This document shows, piece after piece, positions 16,341 to 26,416 of a DNA stretch of 64,000 bases. The stretch's first letter is position 1, and every line of letters begins with the position of its first letter. This DNA is from Acinetobacter sp. ANC 4204 (GTDB lineage: Bacteria; Pseudomonadota; Gammaproteobacteria; Pseudomonadales; Moraxellaceae): the NCBI RefSeq assembly GCF_002135205.1, contig NZ_NEFZ01000008.1:62001-126000 (forward strand). Reading direction: 5' to 3'. Made by a program: the position numbers and the translations under genes. The notes beneath the pieces were generated by a model, which saw only the letters and a list, made by a program, of their open reading frames with translations, was not told the origin of the DNA and did no database searches.

Positions 16341-17498
16341 ATGCTTCAATTACCTACATCCAAACTACCCGCACAGGGCATCACTATTTTCAGCACCATG
16401 ACTGCCATGGCACAGCGCTTAAATGCCCTAAATCTATCCCAAGGTTTTCCAGACTTCGAAGCCCCCGCTGAACTGCTGGATGCTTTAGCACAGGCCACAC
16501 AAAGTGGGTTCAATCAATATGCTCCGGGCGATGGGGTCTGGTTATTACGCGAACAACTGGCACAGCAGTTTGCACAGCGCGATCAGATTCAGCTGGACCC
16601 GATGACTGAAATTACCATCACCCCAGGTGCAACCATTGGCCTTTTTGCCACCATTCAAGCCGTGGTTCATGCGGGCGATGAAGTCATCATTTTTGACCCC
16701 AGTTATGACAGCTATGCACCCAGTGTCGCTTTGGTTGGGGGTAAGGCCGTTCACCTCCCTCTGCATGCACCACATTTTTCGGTGGATTGGGAGCAGGTCA
16801 AATCCGCGATTACAGCCAAAACCAAACTGATCATTATCAACACGCCACATAATCCAAGTGGCGCCATTTGGAGCCAGCAAGATTGGTTGACGCTGATTGA
16901 ACTGATTCGCGACACCAATATTTTAGTGCTGTCCGATGAAGTTTATGAGCATCTAGTATTTGATGGTCAATGTCACTATTCAGCGCTGTCTTTTCCTGAA
17001 CTGCGTGAACGCAGTGTGGTGGTGGGTTCCTTTGGCAAAACCTTTCATGTAACGGGTTGGAAAACTGGCTACTGCATTGCCGCACCAGCACTGATGCAAT
17101 TATTCCGACAGGTCTATCAGTTTGCCAACTTTTGCGGAGTCACCCCTGTACAACTGGCTTTGGCCAATTATATGCAGCAACATCCTGAACATATTCAAAA
17201 CTTAGCGGGATTCTATCAAGCAAAACGCGATCGTTTTATTGAGGGTTTAACAGGTTCACGCTTTCAATGGCTACCTTCTCAAGGCACTTACTTTCAAAAT
17301 GTGGACTACAGCCACATTCGGCCCGATTTAAGCGATGTTGAATTTTGCCACTTTCTGGCAGAGCAGCATGGCATTGTTGGCATTCCTGTTTCGGTGTTTT
17401 ATCAGCAGGCACCCGAAGCACTACGCCTGATTCGCTTTTGCTTTGCTAAGACTGACCAAACGCTGGCACAAGCGACCGAAATTTTGCAGAAAGTCTAA
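16341..17498 (+). CDS. PLP-dependent methionine aminotransferase (YbdL-like)
   Basis: A class I/II aminotransferase of 385 residues. Lys233 in GSFGKTFHVTGWK would form the Schiff base with pyridoxal phosphate; NPSGAIW near 171 and the C-terminal LIRFCFAK arginine bind the substrate carboxylate. The opening SKLPAQGITIFSTMTAMAQ and NLSQGFPDF resemble YbdL, which prefers methionine and 2-oxo-4-methylthiobutanoate. That substrate is inferred from resemblance; kynurenine aminotransferases share the fold. Confidence 0.82.
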   Translation: MLQLPTSKLPAQGITIFSTMTAMAQRLNALNLSQGFPDFEAPAELLDALAQATQSGFNQYAPGDGVWLLREQLAQQFAQRDQIQLDPMTEITITPGATIGLFATIQAVVHAGDEVIIFDPSYDSYAPSVALVGGKAVHLPLHAPHFSVDWEQVKSAITAKTKLIIINTPHNPSGAIWSQQDWLTLIELIRDTNILVLSDEVYEHLVFDGQCHYSALSFPELRERSVVVGSFGKTFHVTGWKTGYCIAAPALMQLFRQVYQFANFCGVTPVQLALANYMQQHPEHIQNLAGFYQAKRDRFIEGLTGSRFQWLPSQGTYFQNVDYSHIRPDLSDVEFCHFLAEQHGIVGIPVSVFYQQAPEALRLIRFCFAKTDQTLAQATEILQKV

Positions 17499-17622
17499 TT
17501 TTTTGACCGCCACACTCTGTTCAAAACTCGCCTTTGCTTACTGAAATACATCGGTTTTTCAGCACAGAACTATGCTAGGGTAAGACTGAAAAATGTAATA
17601 AAAATGACCTTCAGGATGACTT

Positions 17623-18990
17623 ATGTCAGCACACAACCCATTGGTGCAACAACAAAAGCTATGGAAAGCCTTTTTCATTTTCTTGATGCCTTTAATTGCA
17701 ACCAATATTCTGCAAAATCTGTCTGGAACCATCAACACTGTTTTCGTCGGACAGATGATGGGGGTACAGGCGATTGCTGCAGTTGCTGTTTTCTTCCCCA
17801 TTCTGTTTTGCTTAATGGCATTCGTGATTGGTCTTTCTGCGGGTTCTACAGTCCTCATTGGCCAAGCGTGGGGCGCACAAAATATTGAGAAAGTTCGTGC
17901 AGTGGTTGGATCTACGCTATTCATGACCTTGATTGGAGGCAGTTTTATTGCCTTTTTAGGGGGAGTTTTCGCACGTCCAATTTTATCGGCTTTGGGCATA
18001 GATGAAAATGTCATGCACCTATCCTTGCCTTATGTACGATGGATGTTGGCTGGAAGCCCACTATTATTTATTTATATTATTTATACCTCAATTTTACGCG
18101 GTGTCGGTGACAGCACCACGCCACTCATCGCCTCTGGCATGACCATTTTGATTGGGCTTTGTGTCACACCGATCCTCATCGCTGGCTATTTTGGTTTTCC
18201 CAAACTCGGGATTGTTGCACCTGCCATTGCAACAACCTTAGGTTTCGTTTCTGTTTTGGTGTTTTTATATTTCTATTTGGGCTATAAGCAGCACCCTCTA
18301 AGACTTGATGCACAAATGCTCAGCCATATTCGCTTTGACCGTCAGCTGAGTAAAATCATTCTCCGCCTAGGGATTCCAACTGGCATTCAAATGATCACCA
18401 CTTCCGTGGCAGGCCTTGTAATTGTTGGTCTGGTTAACCGTCACGGCGCCGATGCAACAGCTGCTTATGGCGCAGTCAACCAAGTCCTAAACTATATTCA
18501 ATTTCCTGCACTTTCAATTGCGATTGCCGCATCCATTTTTGGTGCTCAAGCCATTGGTGCGGGCAAGTCCGAGTTATTGGCCAAAGTCACGCGTACAGCG
18601 CTCAGCATGAACATCATCATTACAGGCTCCTTGGTGGTGTTGGCCTACCTCTTCTCCAAATATCTCATGGCACTCTTTATCACTGACCATGCGGTAGTTG
18701 AGTTGGGGCAACAGTTGTTGTTTATTGTACTGTGGTCGATTTTATTCTTTGGTGCCAGCGCCATTTTTGCCTCCATCATGCGAGCTAGCGGTACAGTCAC
18801 CATGCCGATGGTCATCAATATCGTGGCGATTATTGCGATCGAAGTGCCCTGTGCCTATATGTTTAGTGAATGGTGGGGACTACAAGGTATTTGGTATGCT
18901 TATGCACTGGCCTTTGTCAGCTTATGCATTATGCAAGGACTGTACTATCAATTGGTCTGGAAGAAAAAGACTATTGAAACGCTCATCTAA
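17623..18990 (+). CDS. MATE family multidrug/sodium antiporter
   Basis: A polytopic inner-membrane exporter of 455 residues with about 12 hydrophobic segments in two MATE repeats. The family pattern is visible in GTINTVFVGQMMG near 35-48, and in GLSAGSTVLIGQAWGAQ near 70-86 with its echo AASIFGAQAIGAGK in the second half. It should extrude organic cations using a sodium or proton gradient. It does not look like AbeM, so I give no symbol. An AGGATGA ribosome site precedes the ATG. Confidence 0.9.
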   Translation: MSAHNPLVQQQKLWKAFFIFLMPLIATNILQNLSGTINTVFVGQMMGVQAIAAVAVFFPILFCLMAFVIGLSAGSTVLIGQAWGAQNIEKVRAVVGSTLFMTLIGGSFIAFLGGVFARPILSALGIDENVMHLSLPYVRWMLAGSPLLFIYIIYTSILRGVGDSTTPLIASGMTILIGLCVTPILIAGYFGFPKLGIVAPAIATTLGFVSVLVFLYFYLGYKQHPLRLDAQMLSHIRFDRQLSKIILRLGIPTGIQMITTSVAGLVIVGLVNRHGADATAAYGAVNQVLNYIQFPALSIAIAASIFGAQAIGAGKSELLAKVTRTALSMNIIITGSLVVLAYLFSKYLMALFITDHAVVELGQQLLFIVLWSILFFGASAIFASIMRASGTVTMPMVINIVAIIAIEVPCAYMFSEWWGLQGIWYAYALAFVSLCIMQGLYYQLVWKKKTIETLI

Positions 18991-19062
18991 AATAGGATTT
19001 CTGCTGCCTTGCTTACACGCACGCCACGCATCATTCTTTCAGATATCCTTCAAAAATGAAGC

Positions 19063-19096
19063 ATAAAAAAACCCGCCAAGGCGGGTTTTTTTATCA
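19063..19096. terminator. Bidirectional terminator between MATE gene and SDR gene
   Basis: AACCCGCC and GGCGGGTT form a strong stem with a short loop, flanked by runs of A and T; it serves the two converging genes. Confidence 0.9.
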
Positions 19097-19101
19097 CGAT
19101 A

Positions 19102-19941
19102 TTAAGACTTTCTTTGGCTTAATTTGGTCGCAAAAGCGGTCACTTTTTGGTAGCCCGTCGGTAAAATACGCTGGATCAAATCTAGCGTTTTCGCATCATT
19201 GCCAATCAATAAACGGCGTTTATCTTTTTGCACCGCCTCTAAAATCTGGCGTGCCGCTTCTTCTGGTGGGCAGCGTAGTAGTTTATTGAAAGTCTGTGCA
19301 GACTTGTCTGGATTCATCCCGATACTACGCAAGCTGTCATTCACTTTGGCAGCATTGGCAATATTGGTTCGAATCCCGCCTGGATGCACACACAAAGCAC
19401 TCACACCAGAGTTTTCCATGTCCAGCTCTTGGCGTAGTGACTCCGTAAAACCACGTACTGCAAATTTAGTTGCATTGTAGGCAGACTGGGTCGGTTGAGC
19501 AGTCAAACCAAACAAGCTTGAAATATTGATGATATGCCCATCGCCTGTTTTCTTAATAAACGGCAGAAATTCTTTGGTACCGTAGACCACCCCCCAGAAG
19601 TTGATCCCTACAATCCATTCTAGCTCTTCATAGGATGCCCCTTCTACCGTTGAACCCAGAGCCACCCCTGCATTATTAAAAATCATATTCACTGAACCAT
19701 GATTCTGTACCGTTTCTTCAGCCCATGCTTTCATCGCCAAACGGTCAGAGACATCTAATTTTTTCGTGGTAACCCGTACATTGCTACCTTGCAGTAATTC
19801 AACTGTTTTCGCCAGCCCCTGTTCATTGACATCGCTCAACGACACATGACAGCCCGCCTTGGCCAATAAAAGTGCCAATTGTTGTCCAATACCCGACCCT
19901 GCACCTGTAATTGCTGCGACTTTATTCTTAAAATTCTTCAT
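19102..19941 (-). CDS. Short-chain dehydrogenase/reductase
   Basis: A 279-residue SDR with the NAD(P) site TGAGSGIG near residues 12-19, NNAGVALG near 90, catalytic Ser in INISSLFG, and catalytic YNATK near 155. The long frame opens at 20046, but the ATG at 19941 places the cofactor motif at the usual distance and has AAGGATAAG upstream. It is divergent from a TetR regulator with a perfect palindrome between them, so it is probably controlled by that regulator. The substrate is unknown. Confidence 0.88.
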   Translation of the reverse strand: MKNFKNKVAAITGAGSGIGQQLALLLAKAGCHVSLSDVNEQGLAKTVELLQGSNVRVTTKKLDVSDRLAMKAWAEETVQNHGSVNMIFNNAGVALGSTVEGASYEELEWIVGINFWGVVYGTKEFLPFIKKTGDGHIINISSLFGLTAQPTQSAYNATKFAVRGFTESLRQELDMENSGVSALCVHPGGIRTNIANAAKVNDSLRSIGMNPDKSAQTFNKLLRCPPEEAARQILEAVQKDKRRLLIGNDAKTLDLIQRILPTGYQKVTAFATKLSQRKS

Positions 19942-19997
19942 GAGATTTTGCTTATCCTTTATCTTTGTACATCGACTGTAGATGCTTTTTTTATAAT

Positions 19998-20015
19998 TGA
20001 CAATATCAATTGTCA
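19998..20015. promoter_or_regulatory. Perfect palindrome, putative TetR operator
   Basis: TGACAAT and ATTGTCA form a perfect inverted repeat with a four-base centre (ATCA), upstream of the SDR gene and between it and the divergent TetR gene. TetR proteins bind such 14-20 base palindromes. It may also overlap the -35 element of the SDR promoter (TTGACA on the plus strand at 19997-20002). Confidence 0.65.
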
Positions 20016-20142
20016 TAAATTTGATAGCTAAAAGTGTCAAGTCCATGAAAACCCAATAAAGATCTTTGCTTACGCATAGGTACAGACCTTGTTTATTGTT
20101 AAACTACAGCAAATCTTGGCTTTAATAGGGCGATGAAACCTG

Positions 20143-20841
20143 ATGACTGCATCTGAACAAATACAACAAAACAGCGATCACAATAAAACCAAAGAACGCC
20201 AATTTAAAGGCTTATCACTTTCTGAGCGTAAACAGCTACGTCGTGAAAAACTGATTGAAGCAGGGATCGAAGCCTATGGTACTCACGGTTTTTTTGCTGT
20301 AACAGTGAAAGATATTTGTAATGAAGCCAAACTCACCGAACGTTATTTTTATGAATCGTTTAAAAAAAGTGAGCAACTGTTTCAAACCATTTTTTTAAAA
20401 CTAATTGATGAGTTACAGCACAACGTCATGCAAGCCATCATGCAAGCCTCATCTGATCCACATAAAATGATTGATGCTGGACTACGTGCTCTGCTCACTA
20501 CACTAAAAGACAATCCCCGCATGGCACGGATTATTTATATTGACGCGATGTTGGTCCAAGAATTACATAATCAAGCCACCATTCATGAAACCATGACCCG
20601 TTTTGACCGAATGATTCAAGCCTTTGTAATGCTGATGATGCCGCAAATTAACCGTTCTGAACGTGAAATTTCACTGGTTGCGACAGGCTTGAATGGTTAT
20701 GTGACTCAAATTGCAATCCGCTGGGTGGTCAGTGGCTTTAAACAATCCTTTGAAGAGGTTCTATCTTCAAGCCGTATTGTGTTTATTTCACTCTTAGAAA
20801 CCTTTTCAGACCCCAATACACGTGCAAAACTAGATATCTAA
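20143..20841 (+). CDS. TetR/AcrR family transcriptional regulator
   Basis: A 232-residue regulator. The helix-turn-helix is in residues about 30-75 (REKLIEAGIEAYGTHGFFAVTVKDICNEAKLTERYFYESF), with the typical RYFYESFK recognition helix. A ligand-binding helical domain follows. The N-terminal 25 residues are polar and may be flexible. It probably represses the divergent SDR gene and itself. The inducer is unknown. Confidence 0.9.
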   Translation: MTASEQIQQNSDHNKTKERQFKGLSLSERKQLRREKLIEAGIEAYGTHGFFAVTVKDICNEAKLTERYFYESFKKSEQLFQTIFLKLIDELQHNVMQAIMQASSDPHKMIDAGLRALLTTLKDNPRMARIIYIDAMLVQELHNQATIHETMTRFDRMIQAFVMLMMPQINRSEREISLVATGLNGYVTQIAIRWVVSGFKQSFEEVLSSSRIVFISLLETFSDPNTRAKLDI

Positions 20842-20993
20842 GACGCTCAATTTGGATTGCATCTGCACTTTTAAATAAATTTTAGATTAAACTTCCATTA
20901 ATTTTTTAATCAAATATGACGATTTTTTGTCACATTTTTTTGCAAATTTCATCAATCGTCTGTTTTTTGCAATGATACTGTCATAATTAATCT

Positions 20994-21015
20994 TTGTAAT
21001 AAGCCTGTCATAAAA
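20994..21015 (+). promoter_or_regulatory. Putative Pho box upstream of phoB
   Basis: TTGTAAT at 20994-21000 and CTGTCAT at 21005-21011 are 11 bases apart, the periodicity of PhoB direct repeats, with A/T-rich flanks. A further CTGTCAT lies at 20978. Location 40-60 bases before the phoB start supports autoregulation under phosphate limitation. One half-site is degenerate. Confidence 0.5.
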
Positions 21016-21055
21016 TTAAAACGGCCTGCCGTTACCTACAATAGGATATTGCGTT

Positions 21056-21766
21056 GTGAAAGATGACTACATTTTAATCGTCGATGATGAACTTCCCATT
21101 CGAGAAATGATTCACACCTCGTTGGATATGGCAGGCTTTCAATGCTTACAAGCAGAAGATGCAAAACAAGCCCACCAAATGATTGTGGATCAGCGTCCTG
21201 CATTGATCCTACTCGACTGGATGATGCCTGGCGGGGTCAGCGGTGTAGATCTATGCCGCCGCCTGAAACGTGATGAAAATCTCTCTGAAATTCCAGTGAT
21301 TATGCTCACGGCGCGTGGTGAAGAAGACCATAAAGTACAAGGTCTGGATGCTGGTGCAGATGACTACATGACCAAACCGTTTTCGACCCGTGAATTAGTT
21401 TCACGAATTAAAGCAGTTCTACGTCGTGCCAATGCCCTCAGTGGTGAAAAATCAATTGATGCCAATGGCTTAATCTTAGACCCTGTCAGCCAACGAGTGA
21501 GTTTCGGTGACCATATTCTAGATATGGGACCAACAGAATACCGTTTATTGGCGTTCTTTATGACCCATCCTGAGCGTGCTTATACCCGTGCTCAACTTCT
21601 TGACCAAGTTTGGGGTGGAAACGTGTATATTGAAGACCGTACCATTGACGTACATATTCGTCGTTTACGTAAAGTGCTTGAGCCTTATGCTGCTGATCGC
21701 TTTGTACAAACAGTGCGTGGTACAGGTTATAGATTCTCTACACGTGCGGATATCGCTCTAGGTTAA
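21056..21766 (+). CDS. phoB: Phosphate regulon response regulator
   Basis: An OmpR-class response regulator of 236 residues. The receiver domain has the acidic DDE at 10-12, the phosphorylation site Asp54 (LLDWMMPGG) and Lys near 105 (TKPF). The winged helix lies in residues about 130-232 with [14 protein letters not shown]. It starts at a GTG. It is nine bases ahead of phoR and preceded by a possible Pho box. It activates genes for phosphate uptake when phosphorylated by PhoR. Confidence 0.94.
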   Translation: MKDDYILIVDDELPIREMIHTSLDMAGFQCLQAEDAKQAHQMIVDQRPALILLDWMMPGGVSGVDLCRRLKRDENLSEIPVIMLTARGEEDHKVQGLDAGADDYMTKPFSTRELVSRIKAVLRRANALSGEKSIDANGLILDPVSQRVSFGDHILDMGPTEYRLLAFFMTHPERAYTRAQLLDQVWGGNVYIEDRTIDVHIRRLRKVLEPYAADRFVQTVRGTGYRFSTRADIALG

Positions 21767-21775
21767 TTTTCTTTT

Positions 21776-23134
21776 ATGTATGAACCCTACCCAGTCCCAG
21801 AACTTGCACGCGAACATAAAAAAACGCGATACAGCAGTTTATGGGGCTTTGCCAAACAGGACTTACGTCTGCTTGCCTTTTTCTTGCTGATTGCGAGCTT
21901 GATTGGCTTTGGTGTTGGTTATTTTTGGACGTGTATCGCGGTTGCCTTTGCCGTTTTTTTTATTCTGCAAATGCGCTCTTTGTATTTGGTCAATGACTGG
22001 ATTTCTAACCGTCCCTATGAAGTTCCACCCAACTTGGGGGGCATTTGGGGAGCACTATTGTTCAATGTCTACCGTGCCCAGCGCCAAGAACGAATCGTAC
22101 AGGCGGAAATGGTCGGACTGATTGATCGAGCACAGTCATCCTTGGTCGCTTTACAAGAAGCAGTGGTACTGGTCGATGACATGCAACAAATTGAATGGTG
22201 GAACCCTGCCGCAGAGCGTTTATTGGGCATTGAACAAAATGATCGTGGCCGCAATATTTTGACTTTATTACGCCAACCGAATTTTGTGGATTATTACAAT
22301 AATATTGATGCTGCACCAGACGGCTTAAAAATGAAGTCATCCAGCTTTGATGAACATTATGTTCAGGTCAAAATGACTCGATTTGGGGGTGAAAGTCGCT
22401 TACTGGTCGCCTATGACGTGACCCGCATGCACAATCTTGAACAAATGCGTAAAGACTTTGTCGATAACATTTCGCATGAACTACGCACACCACTCACAGT
22501 ACTCAGTGGTTATATTGAAACTTTTACAGACCAAGAAGACCTCAACCCACGTTGGAAGCGGGCTTTTGACCAAATGCAAGCCCAAGCCAAACGTATGAAT
22601 GCCTTGGTGAATGATTTACTGTTATTGTCACGCTTAGAAAACGACAAGCAGATCGCAAAAAATCAAATCATTGATATGCCTAGTTTGATGAACCAACTCT
22701 ATGATGATGCACATGCCTATAATATTGATTATGGTCATACGCTAAATCTTGACATTGACAGTCACTGCGACTTGATCGGTTCTGATATGGAGTTGGCCAG
22801 TGCGTTTAGTAACCTGATTACCAATGCCATCAAATACACACCAAAAGGTGGAACCGTGACCATGGGCTGGCACGACAATGGTGAACAAGCTTATTTCACG
22901 GTGGAAGATACAGGTATCGGTATTGATCCCAAACATATACCACGTTTAACCGAACGTTTTTATCGGGTCGACAGTGCACGTAGTCGACAAACGGGTGGCA
23001 CAGGTTTAGGACTCGCAATTGTGAAACACGTGTTGATGCAGCACCAAGCACATTTAGAGATTGAATCTAAAGAAAACCAAGGCTCTATTTTTAAAGTGAT
23101 TTTCCCCAAAGAACGCACCTATAATCCTGAATAA
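21776..23134 (+). CDS. phoR: Phosphate regulon sensor histidine kinase
   Basis: Membrane histidine kinase of 452 residues: two hydrophobic segments near 30-65, a PAS-like domain at about 120-215, the H-box SHELRTPL with His234, and ATPase N, G1 and G2 boxes (NAIKYTP, DTGIGI, GGTGLGLAI). Lack of a large periplasmic domain fits PhoR, which senses phosphate through the Pst/PhoU complex. It probably shares a transcript with phoB. Confidence 0.94.
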   Translation: MYEPYPVPELAREHKKTRYSSLWGFAKQDLRLLAFFLLIASLIGFGVGYFWTCIAVAFAVFFILQMRSLYLVNDWISNRPYEVPPNLGGIWGALLFNVYRAQRQERIVQAEMVGLIDRAQSSLVALQEAVVLVDDMQQIEWWNPAAERLLGIEQNDRGRNILTLLRQPNFVDYYNNIDAAPDGLKMKSSSFDEHYVQVKMTRFGGESRLLVAYDVTRMHNLEQMRKDFVDNISHELRTPLTVLSGYIETFTDQEDLNPRWKRAFDQMQAQAKRMNALVNDLLLLSRLENDKQIAKNQIIDMPSLMNQLYDDAHAYNIDYGHTLNLDIDSHCDLIGSDMELASAFSNLITNAIKYTPKGGTVTMGWHDNGEQAYFTVEDTGIGIDPKHIPRLTERFYRVDSARSRQTGGTGLGLAIVKHVLMQHQAHLEIESKENQGSIFKVIFPKERTYNPE

Positions 23135-23153
23135 ACCTTTCTTCAAAAGTATG

Positions 23154-23182
23154 AAAAAAGCACCGATATCGGTGCTTTTTTG
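23154..23182. terminator. Bidirectional terminator between phoR and psd
   Basis: An 18-base perfect palindrome AGCACCGA-TATCGGTGCT at 23159-23176, with A and T runs either side, lies between converging genes. Confidence 0.9.
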
Positions 23183-23229
23183 TCACTCATCTTCCGTTTA
23201 ACAAAGACAGAGACCGAGAGCTGAAACGA

Positions 23230-24081
23230 TTAAAGCGTGTGTCCCATCGCTTCACCCATCACCACAGTCGAGTTGGCTTTAAAGGCTGCATCCCACGTCA
23301 TTTTGTCTTTTTCAAACAGTACCACAGCGGTTGAACCCAAATAGAAGCGACCCAGTTCAGCACCTTTATCCAAGAACAGCTGATGCTGATTTAACTCTAA
23401 ACGGCCCGTAGGTTTCACCTTACCAGTTGCAACGGTTTCAATCCCCGCCACAATCATGGCACCGACTAAAACCACGGCCATACGACCGATTTCTGTATCA
23501 AATAAACAGACCATACGTTCATTGCGGGCAAACAAGCCTGGAATATTTTCAGCAGTCGTTTGATTGACCGAGAACAATTCACCCGGTACATACAACGTTT
23601 CCGTCAATGTGCCTGCAAATGGCATATGCACACGATGATAATCTTTAGGTGATAAATATACTGTTGCAAACTGACCATTTTTAAACGGTTCAGCCAACTG
23701 CGGATCCGCAATCAAATTATCAACAGTAAACTTCTGCCCTTTGGCTTGGAAAATATCACCTTCTACAATTGGACCCAGTTGCGAAATAGCCCCGTCGGCA
23801 GGCGACACAATGCTGGTCACATCAGTATCAATATCACGCACACCCTCTTTTAATGCACGGGTAAAAAACTCATTAAAAGATTTGAACTTCAGTGCATTGC
23901 TTTGCTCCGCAATCGACATATCAATGCCGTACTGCGCTTTAAAAGCCGTGATGACTGCATTTTTCACAATCGGGTTTTCACTGGCTGCAACTTTACCCAC
24001 GACACGTGATAATTGATGTTGCGGTACAACACGTTGTGTCTGAATGAAAATTTGTTTTTTTAAGCGTGATGTGAGGCTCAA
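23230..24081 (-). CDS. psd: Phosphatidylserine decarboxylase proenzyme
   Basis: Makes phosphatidylethanolamine at the inner membrane. The self-cleavage motif LGST is present near the C-terminus; its Ser becomes the pyruvoyl group. The frame opens at an upstream ATG (24129) within the rhodanese gene, but a TTG at 24081 has GGAGAG eight bases upstream and yields 283 residues, the usual size, starting [10 protein letters not shown]. That TTG overlaps the stop of the preceding gene in the sequence TTGA, so translation is coupled. Confidence 0.92.
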   Translation of the reverse strand: MSLTSRLKKQIFIQTQRVVPQHQLSRVVGKVAASENPIVKNAVITAFKAQYGIDMSIAEQSNALKFKSFNEFFTRALKEGVRDIDTDVTSIVSPADGAISQLGPIVEGDIFQAKGQKFTVDNLIADPQLAEPFKNGQFATVYLSPKDYHRVHMPFAGTLTETLYVPGELFSVNQTTAENIPGLFARNERMVCLFDTEIGRMAVVLVGAMIVAGIETVATGKVKPTGRLELNQHQLFLDKGAELGRFYLGSTAVVLFEKDKMTWDAAFKANSTVVMGEAMGHTL

Positions 24082-24926
24082 GACGGCATCTCTCCGGTAA
24101 TGATAGGACTGTCGAGGCGGTTGCCCCATTCACTCCACGCACCGTCATACGCCTGAATATTCCAACCCAATAAACGACCTAAAATATAAGCCAGTCCTGA
24201 ACGGTGATGTGACTGACAATACACCACCACAGGTTCATTTAAGTTAAAACCCAATTGCTCTAAGCGTTGCTGCGTGCGTTCTAAAGGGTGCAATCTTAAA
24301 TGATTTTCACGGTTAAGTGCAGTACTCCATTCAAAATGTAATGCATTTGGAATGTGACCACCGCGTCGTGCTGCAAGGCGGAGACCCGTATATTCATCTT
24401 CTGTTCGGCAGTCCCAGAGTTGGACCTGACTACTTTGAACTTTCTCTAATAACTCAGTATATTCAATTCGATACTGTTGTATTTTGGCTTGATCGACCTG
24501 TACCAAAGCACTAACAGATTCAAACTGCTCCACCTCAGACGTCGTTGGCAATCCTGCTGCAAGCCATGCATGAATTCCACCATTCAGCAGGCTAGTATTT
24601 TCAAAACCTAAGCAGTGTAAATTCCAAATCAAACGCCCTGCCCATGCGCCACCTTCATCATCGTAAACCACCACATGATGCTCGGGTGAAATATTCAGAT
24701 AAGAAATCAGTTCTCGTAGCCCCTCAGCATCGGGTAGTAAACCCGTAGCCTGTTCGTCTTGGCGTACTAAAAATTTTGGCTTTAAATGCAAAGCATGTGG
24801 AATATGCAACTGGTCATAGACCGAGGCGCGACTTAAATCTACGATGCGTAGTTTTTCATTGCCTAAATGCGGAACCAACTGTTCTGCTTCTATCAGTAAG
24901 CCAAAATTAAAGGCAGAATGTGTCAT
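24078..24926 (-). CDS. Rhodanese-domain sulfurtransferase (SseA-like)
   Basis: A 282-residue protein with two rhodanese domains. The first (about 10-130) lacks the cysteine loop and is probably inactive; the second carries the active-site loop [11 protein letters not shown] with Cys237, plus DCRTEDEY near 172. Enzymes of this kind move sulfane sulfur to thiols. The loop CQSHHRS is typical of Acinetobacter-type homologues rather than of classic SseA (CGTGVT), so the donor is uncertain. It is coupled to psd. Confidence 0.87.
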   Translation of the reverse strand: MTHSAFNFGLLIEAEQLVPHLGNEKLRIVDLSRASVYDQLHIPHALHLKPKFLVRQDEQATGLLPDAEGLRELISYLNISPEHHVVVYDDEGGAWAGRLIWNLHCLGFENTSLLNGGIHAWLAAGLPTTSEVEQFESVSALVQVDQAKIQQYRIEYTELLEKVQSSQVQLWDCRTEDEYTGLRLAARRGGHIPNALHFEWSTALNRENHLRLHPLERTQQRLEQLGFNLNEPVVVYCQSHHRSGLAYILGRLLGWNIQAYDGAWSEWGNRLDSPIITGEMPS

Positions 24927-25037
24927 ATTATTTCGTATATTTTCAGGTCATGCTTTGATCTTAGCACAACTCATTTTTACAATTATTCTGATTTTTTGCA
25001 TTCCTTTAGCAGAATTATAGATATCTCTATTTGTCTC

Positions 25038-25076
25038 ATTTAAAAAGCGTAATGCCAAAATGAATTCTGGCATTAC
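25038..25076 (-). terminator. Terminator of pncB
   Basis: GTAATGCCA (25049-25057) pairs perfectly with TGGCATTAC (25068-25076). On the minus strand the hairpin is followed by GCTTTTT. Confidence 0.75.
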
Positions 25077-25097
25077 AAACACTGGAGTTATATAAAC

Positions 25098-26300
25098 TTA
25101 TACCTCAGTAATCTCAAAAATTTGACGTAAATAGGCCAAAAAAGTATCGTTATCAGTCATGGTCTTACCTGGACTATCAGAAATTTTCGCAACCGACTGA
25201 CCATTACATTCAACTAGTTTAAGCACAATATTTAGTGGCGTTTGCCCCATGTCATTGGTCAAATTGGTGCCTATCCCGAAACTCACTTGAAAACGGTCTT
25301 TGAAATAGTTGTGTAAATCCCACGCTTTCTCTAAATTCAGTCCATCACTAAAGGTCAGCATTTTGGTTTTACTGTCAATTTTCAGCTTTTTATAGTGAGC
25401 ATAGGCCTTATCGCCCCATTCATACGGGTCGCCACTATCATGACGCAAGCCATCGAACAGTTTGGCAAAGTACAGATCAAAATCACGTAAGAATGCATCC
25501 ATCCCCACCACATCCGTCAAAGCAATGCCTAAATCACCGCGGTACTCTTGTACCCACGTTTCCAGTGCTGATTTTTGGAAATTACGTAAACGTACATCCA
25601 ACGCTTGGAAGGCTTGTAGGAATTCATGCGCCATGGTGCCAATCGGGGTAAGACCTAATTGCTTCGCAATTAAGACGTTACTGGTACCACGGAAAATATG
25701 TGGTGCAGCTTGATTAAACACTTCAATCACATGTTTTTGCCACGCCAGACTATAGCGTCGACGTGTACCAAAATCAGAAACTAAAAATGGGGGATCATTT
25801 GGGGTTTGCGATGTTTCATAGTGTTTTAATAAGGCCACTTTAGCTTGTAGTCGACGTTCGCCCTCAGCCATGACCTCATCTGTCCGAATACGACGGAAAT
25901 ACAACTCATTGACGATGGCAAGCACAAAGATTTCAAACATCATGGCTTGAACCATCGGCCCTTCAATCCGAATATCTAAACGACCTTGGTGATCAATACT
26001 GGCCACAATAAAACGACGTTTGAGTTGAAACAACTCTAAATAATCGACAAAGTCACTTTTGATAAAGCGCAAACCGCGTAGATATTGCAGTTCATCGTCT
26101 TGAAAACGCAGTTGGCAAAGCAAATCTAATTGGTGATTTAAATCATCCAGAATGTCGACCAAAGGATAAACCGTGTCATCCAAATTACGGCAACGAAACT
26201 GGTACACACTATGTGCTTGAGGGAACTTATGCAGTACCACCTGTAGCATCGTAAATTTGTACAGATCAGTATCTAATAAGGATTGGATGATGGCAGACAT
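25098..26300 (-). CDS. pncB: Nicotinate phosphoribosyltransferase
   Basis: Joins nicotinate to PRPP in the NAD salvage (Preiss-Handler) pathway. About 400 residues with [11 protein letters not shown] at the N-terminus, DFGTRRRYS, the catalytic-loop region GTSNVLIAK...[18 protein letters not shown] and [11 protein letters not shown]. The ATG at 26300 is chosen over a TTG seven codons upstream. It works in the same pathway as pncA, found near 37.1-37.7 kb. Confidence 0.94.
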   Translation of the reverse strand: MSAIIQSLLDTDLYKFTMLQVVLHKFPQAHSVYQFRCRNLDDTVYPLVDILDDLNHQLDLLCQLRFQDDELQYLRGLRFIKSDFVDYLELFQLKRRFIVASIDHQGRLDIRIEGPMVQAMMFEIFVLAIVNELYFRRIRTDEVMAEGERRLQAKVALLKHYETSQTPNDPPFLVSDFGTRRRYSLAWQKHVIEVFNQAAPHIFRGTSNVLIAKQLGLTPIGTMAHEFLQAFQALDVRLRNFQKSALETWVQEYRGDLGIALTDVVGMDAFLRDFDLYFAKLFDGLRHDSGDPYEWGDKAYAHYKKLKIDSKTKMLTFSDGLNLEKAWDLHNYFKDRFQVSFGIGTNLTNDMGQTPLNIVLKLVECNGQSVAKISDSPGKTMTDNDTFLAYLRQIFEITEV

Positions 26301-26416
26301 ATCATTTTCGGTTTTTAGCAACTTATTGCATTAAAGCACATTTTTTTAAACTGCATAGCCATGTTTTAGTAATTCACTAGTGCTATTCGACCAAGGTTCA
26401 AAGTGAAATGTGCTTT

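Noticed and set aside
17623..18990. AbeM as the name of the MATE gene
   Set aside because: Its N-terminal sequence differs from the AbeM I know, so only the family is given.
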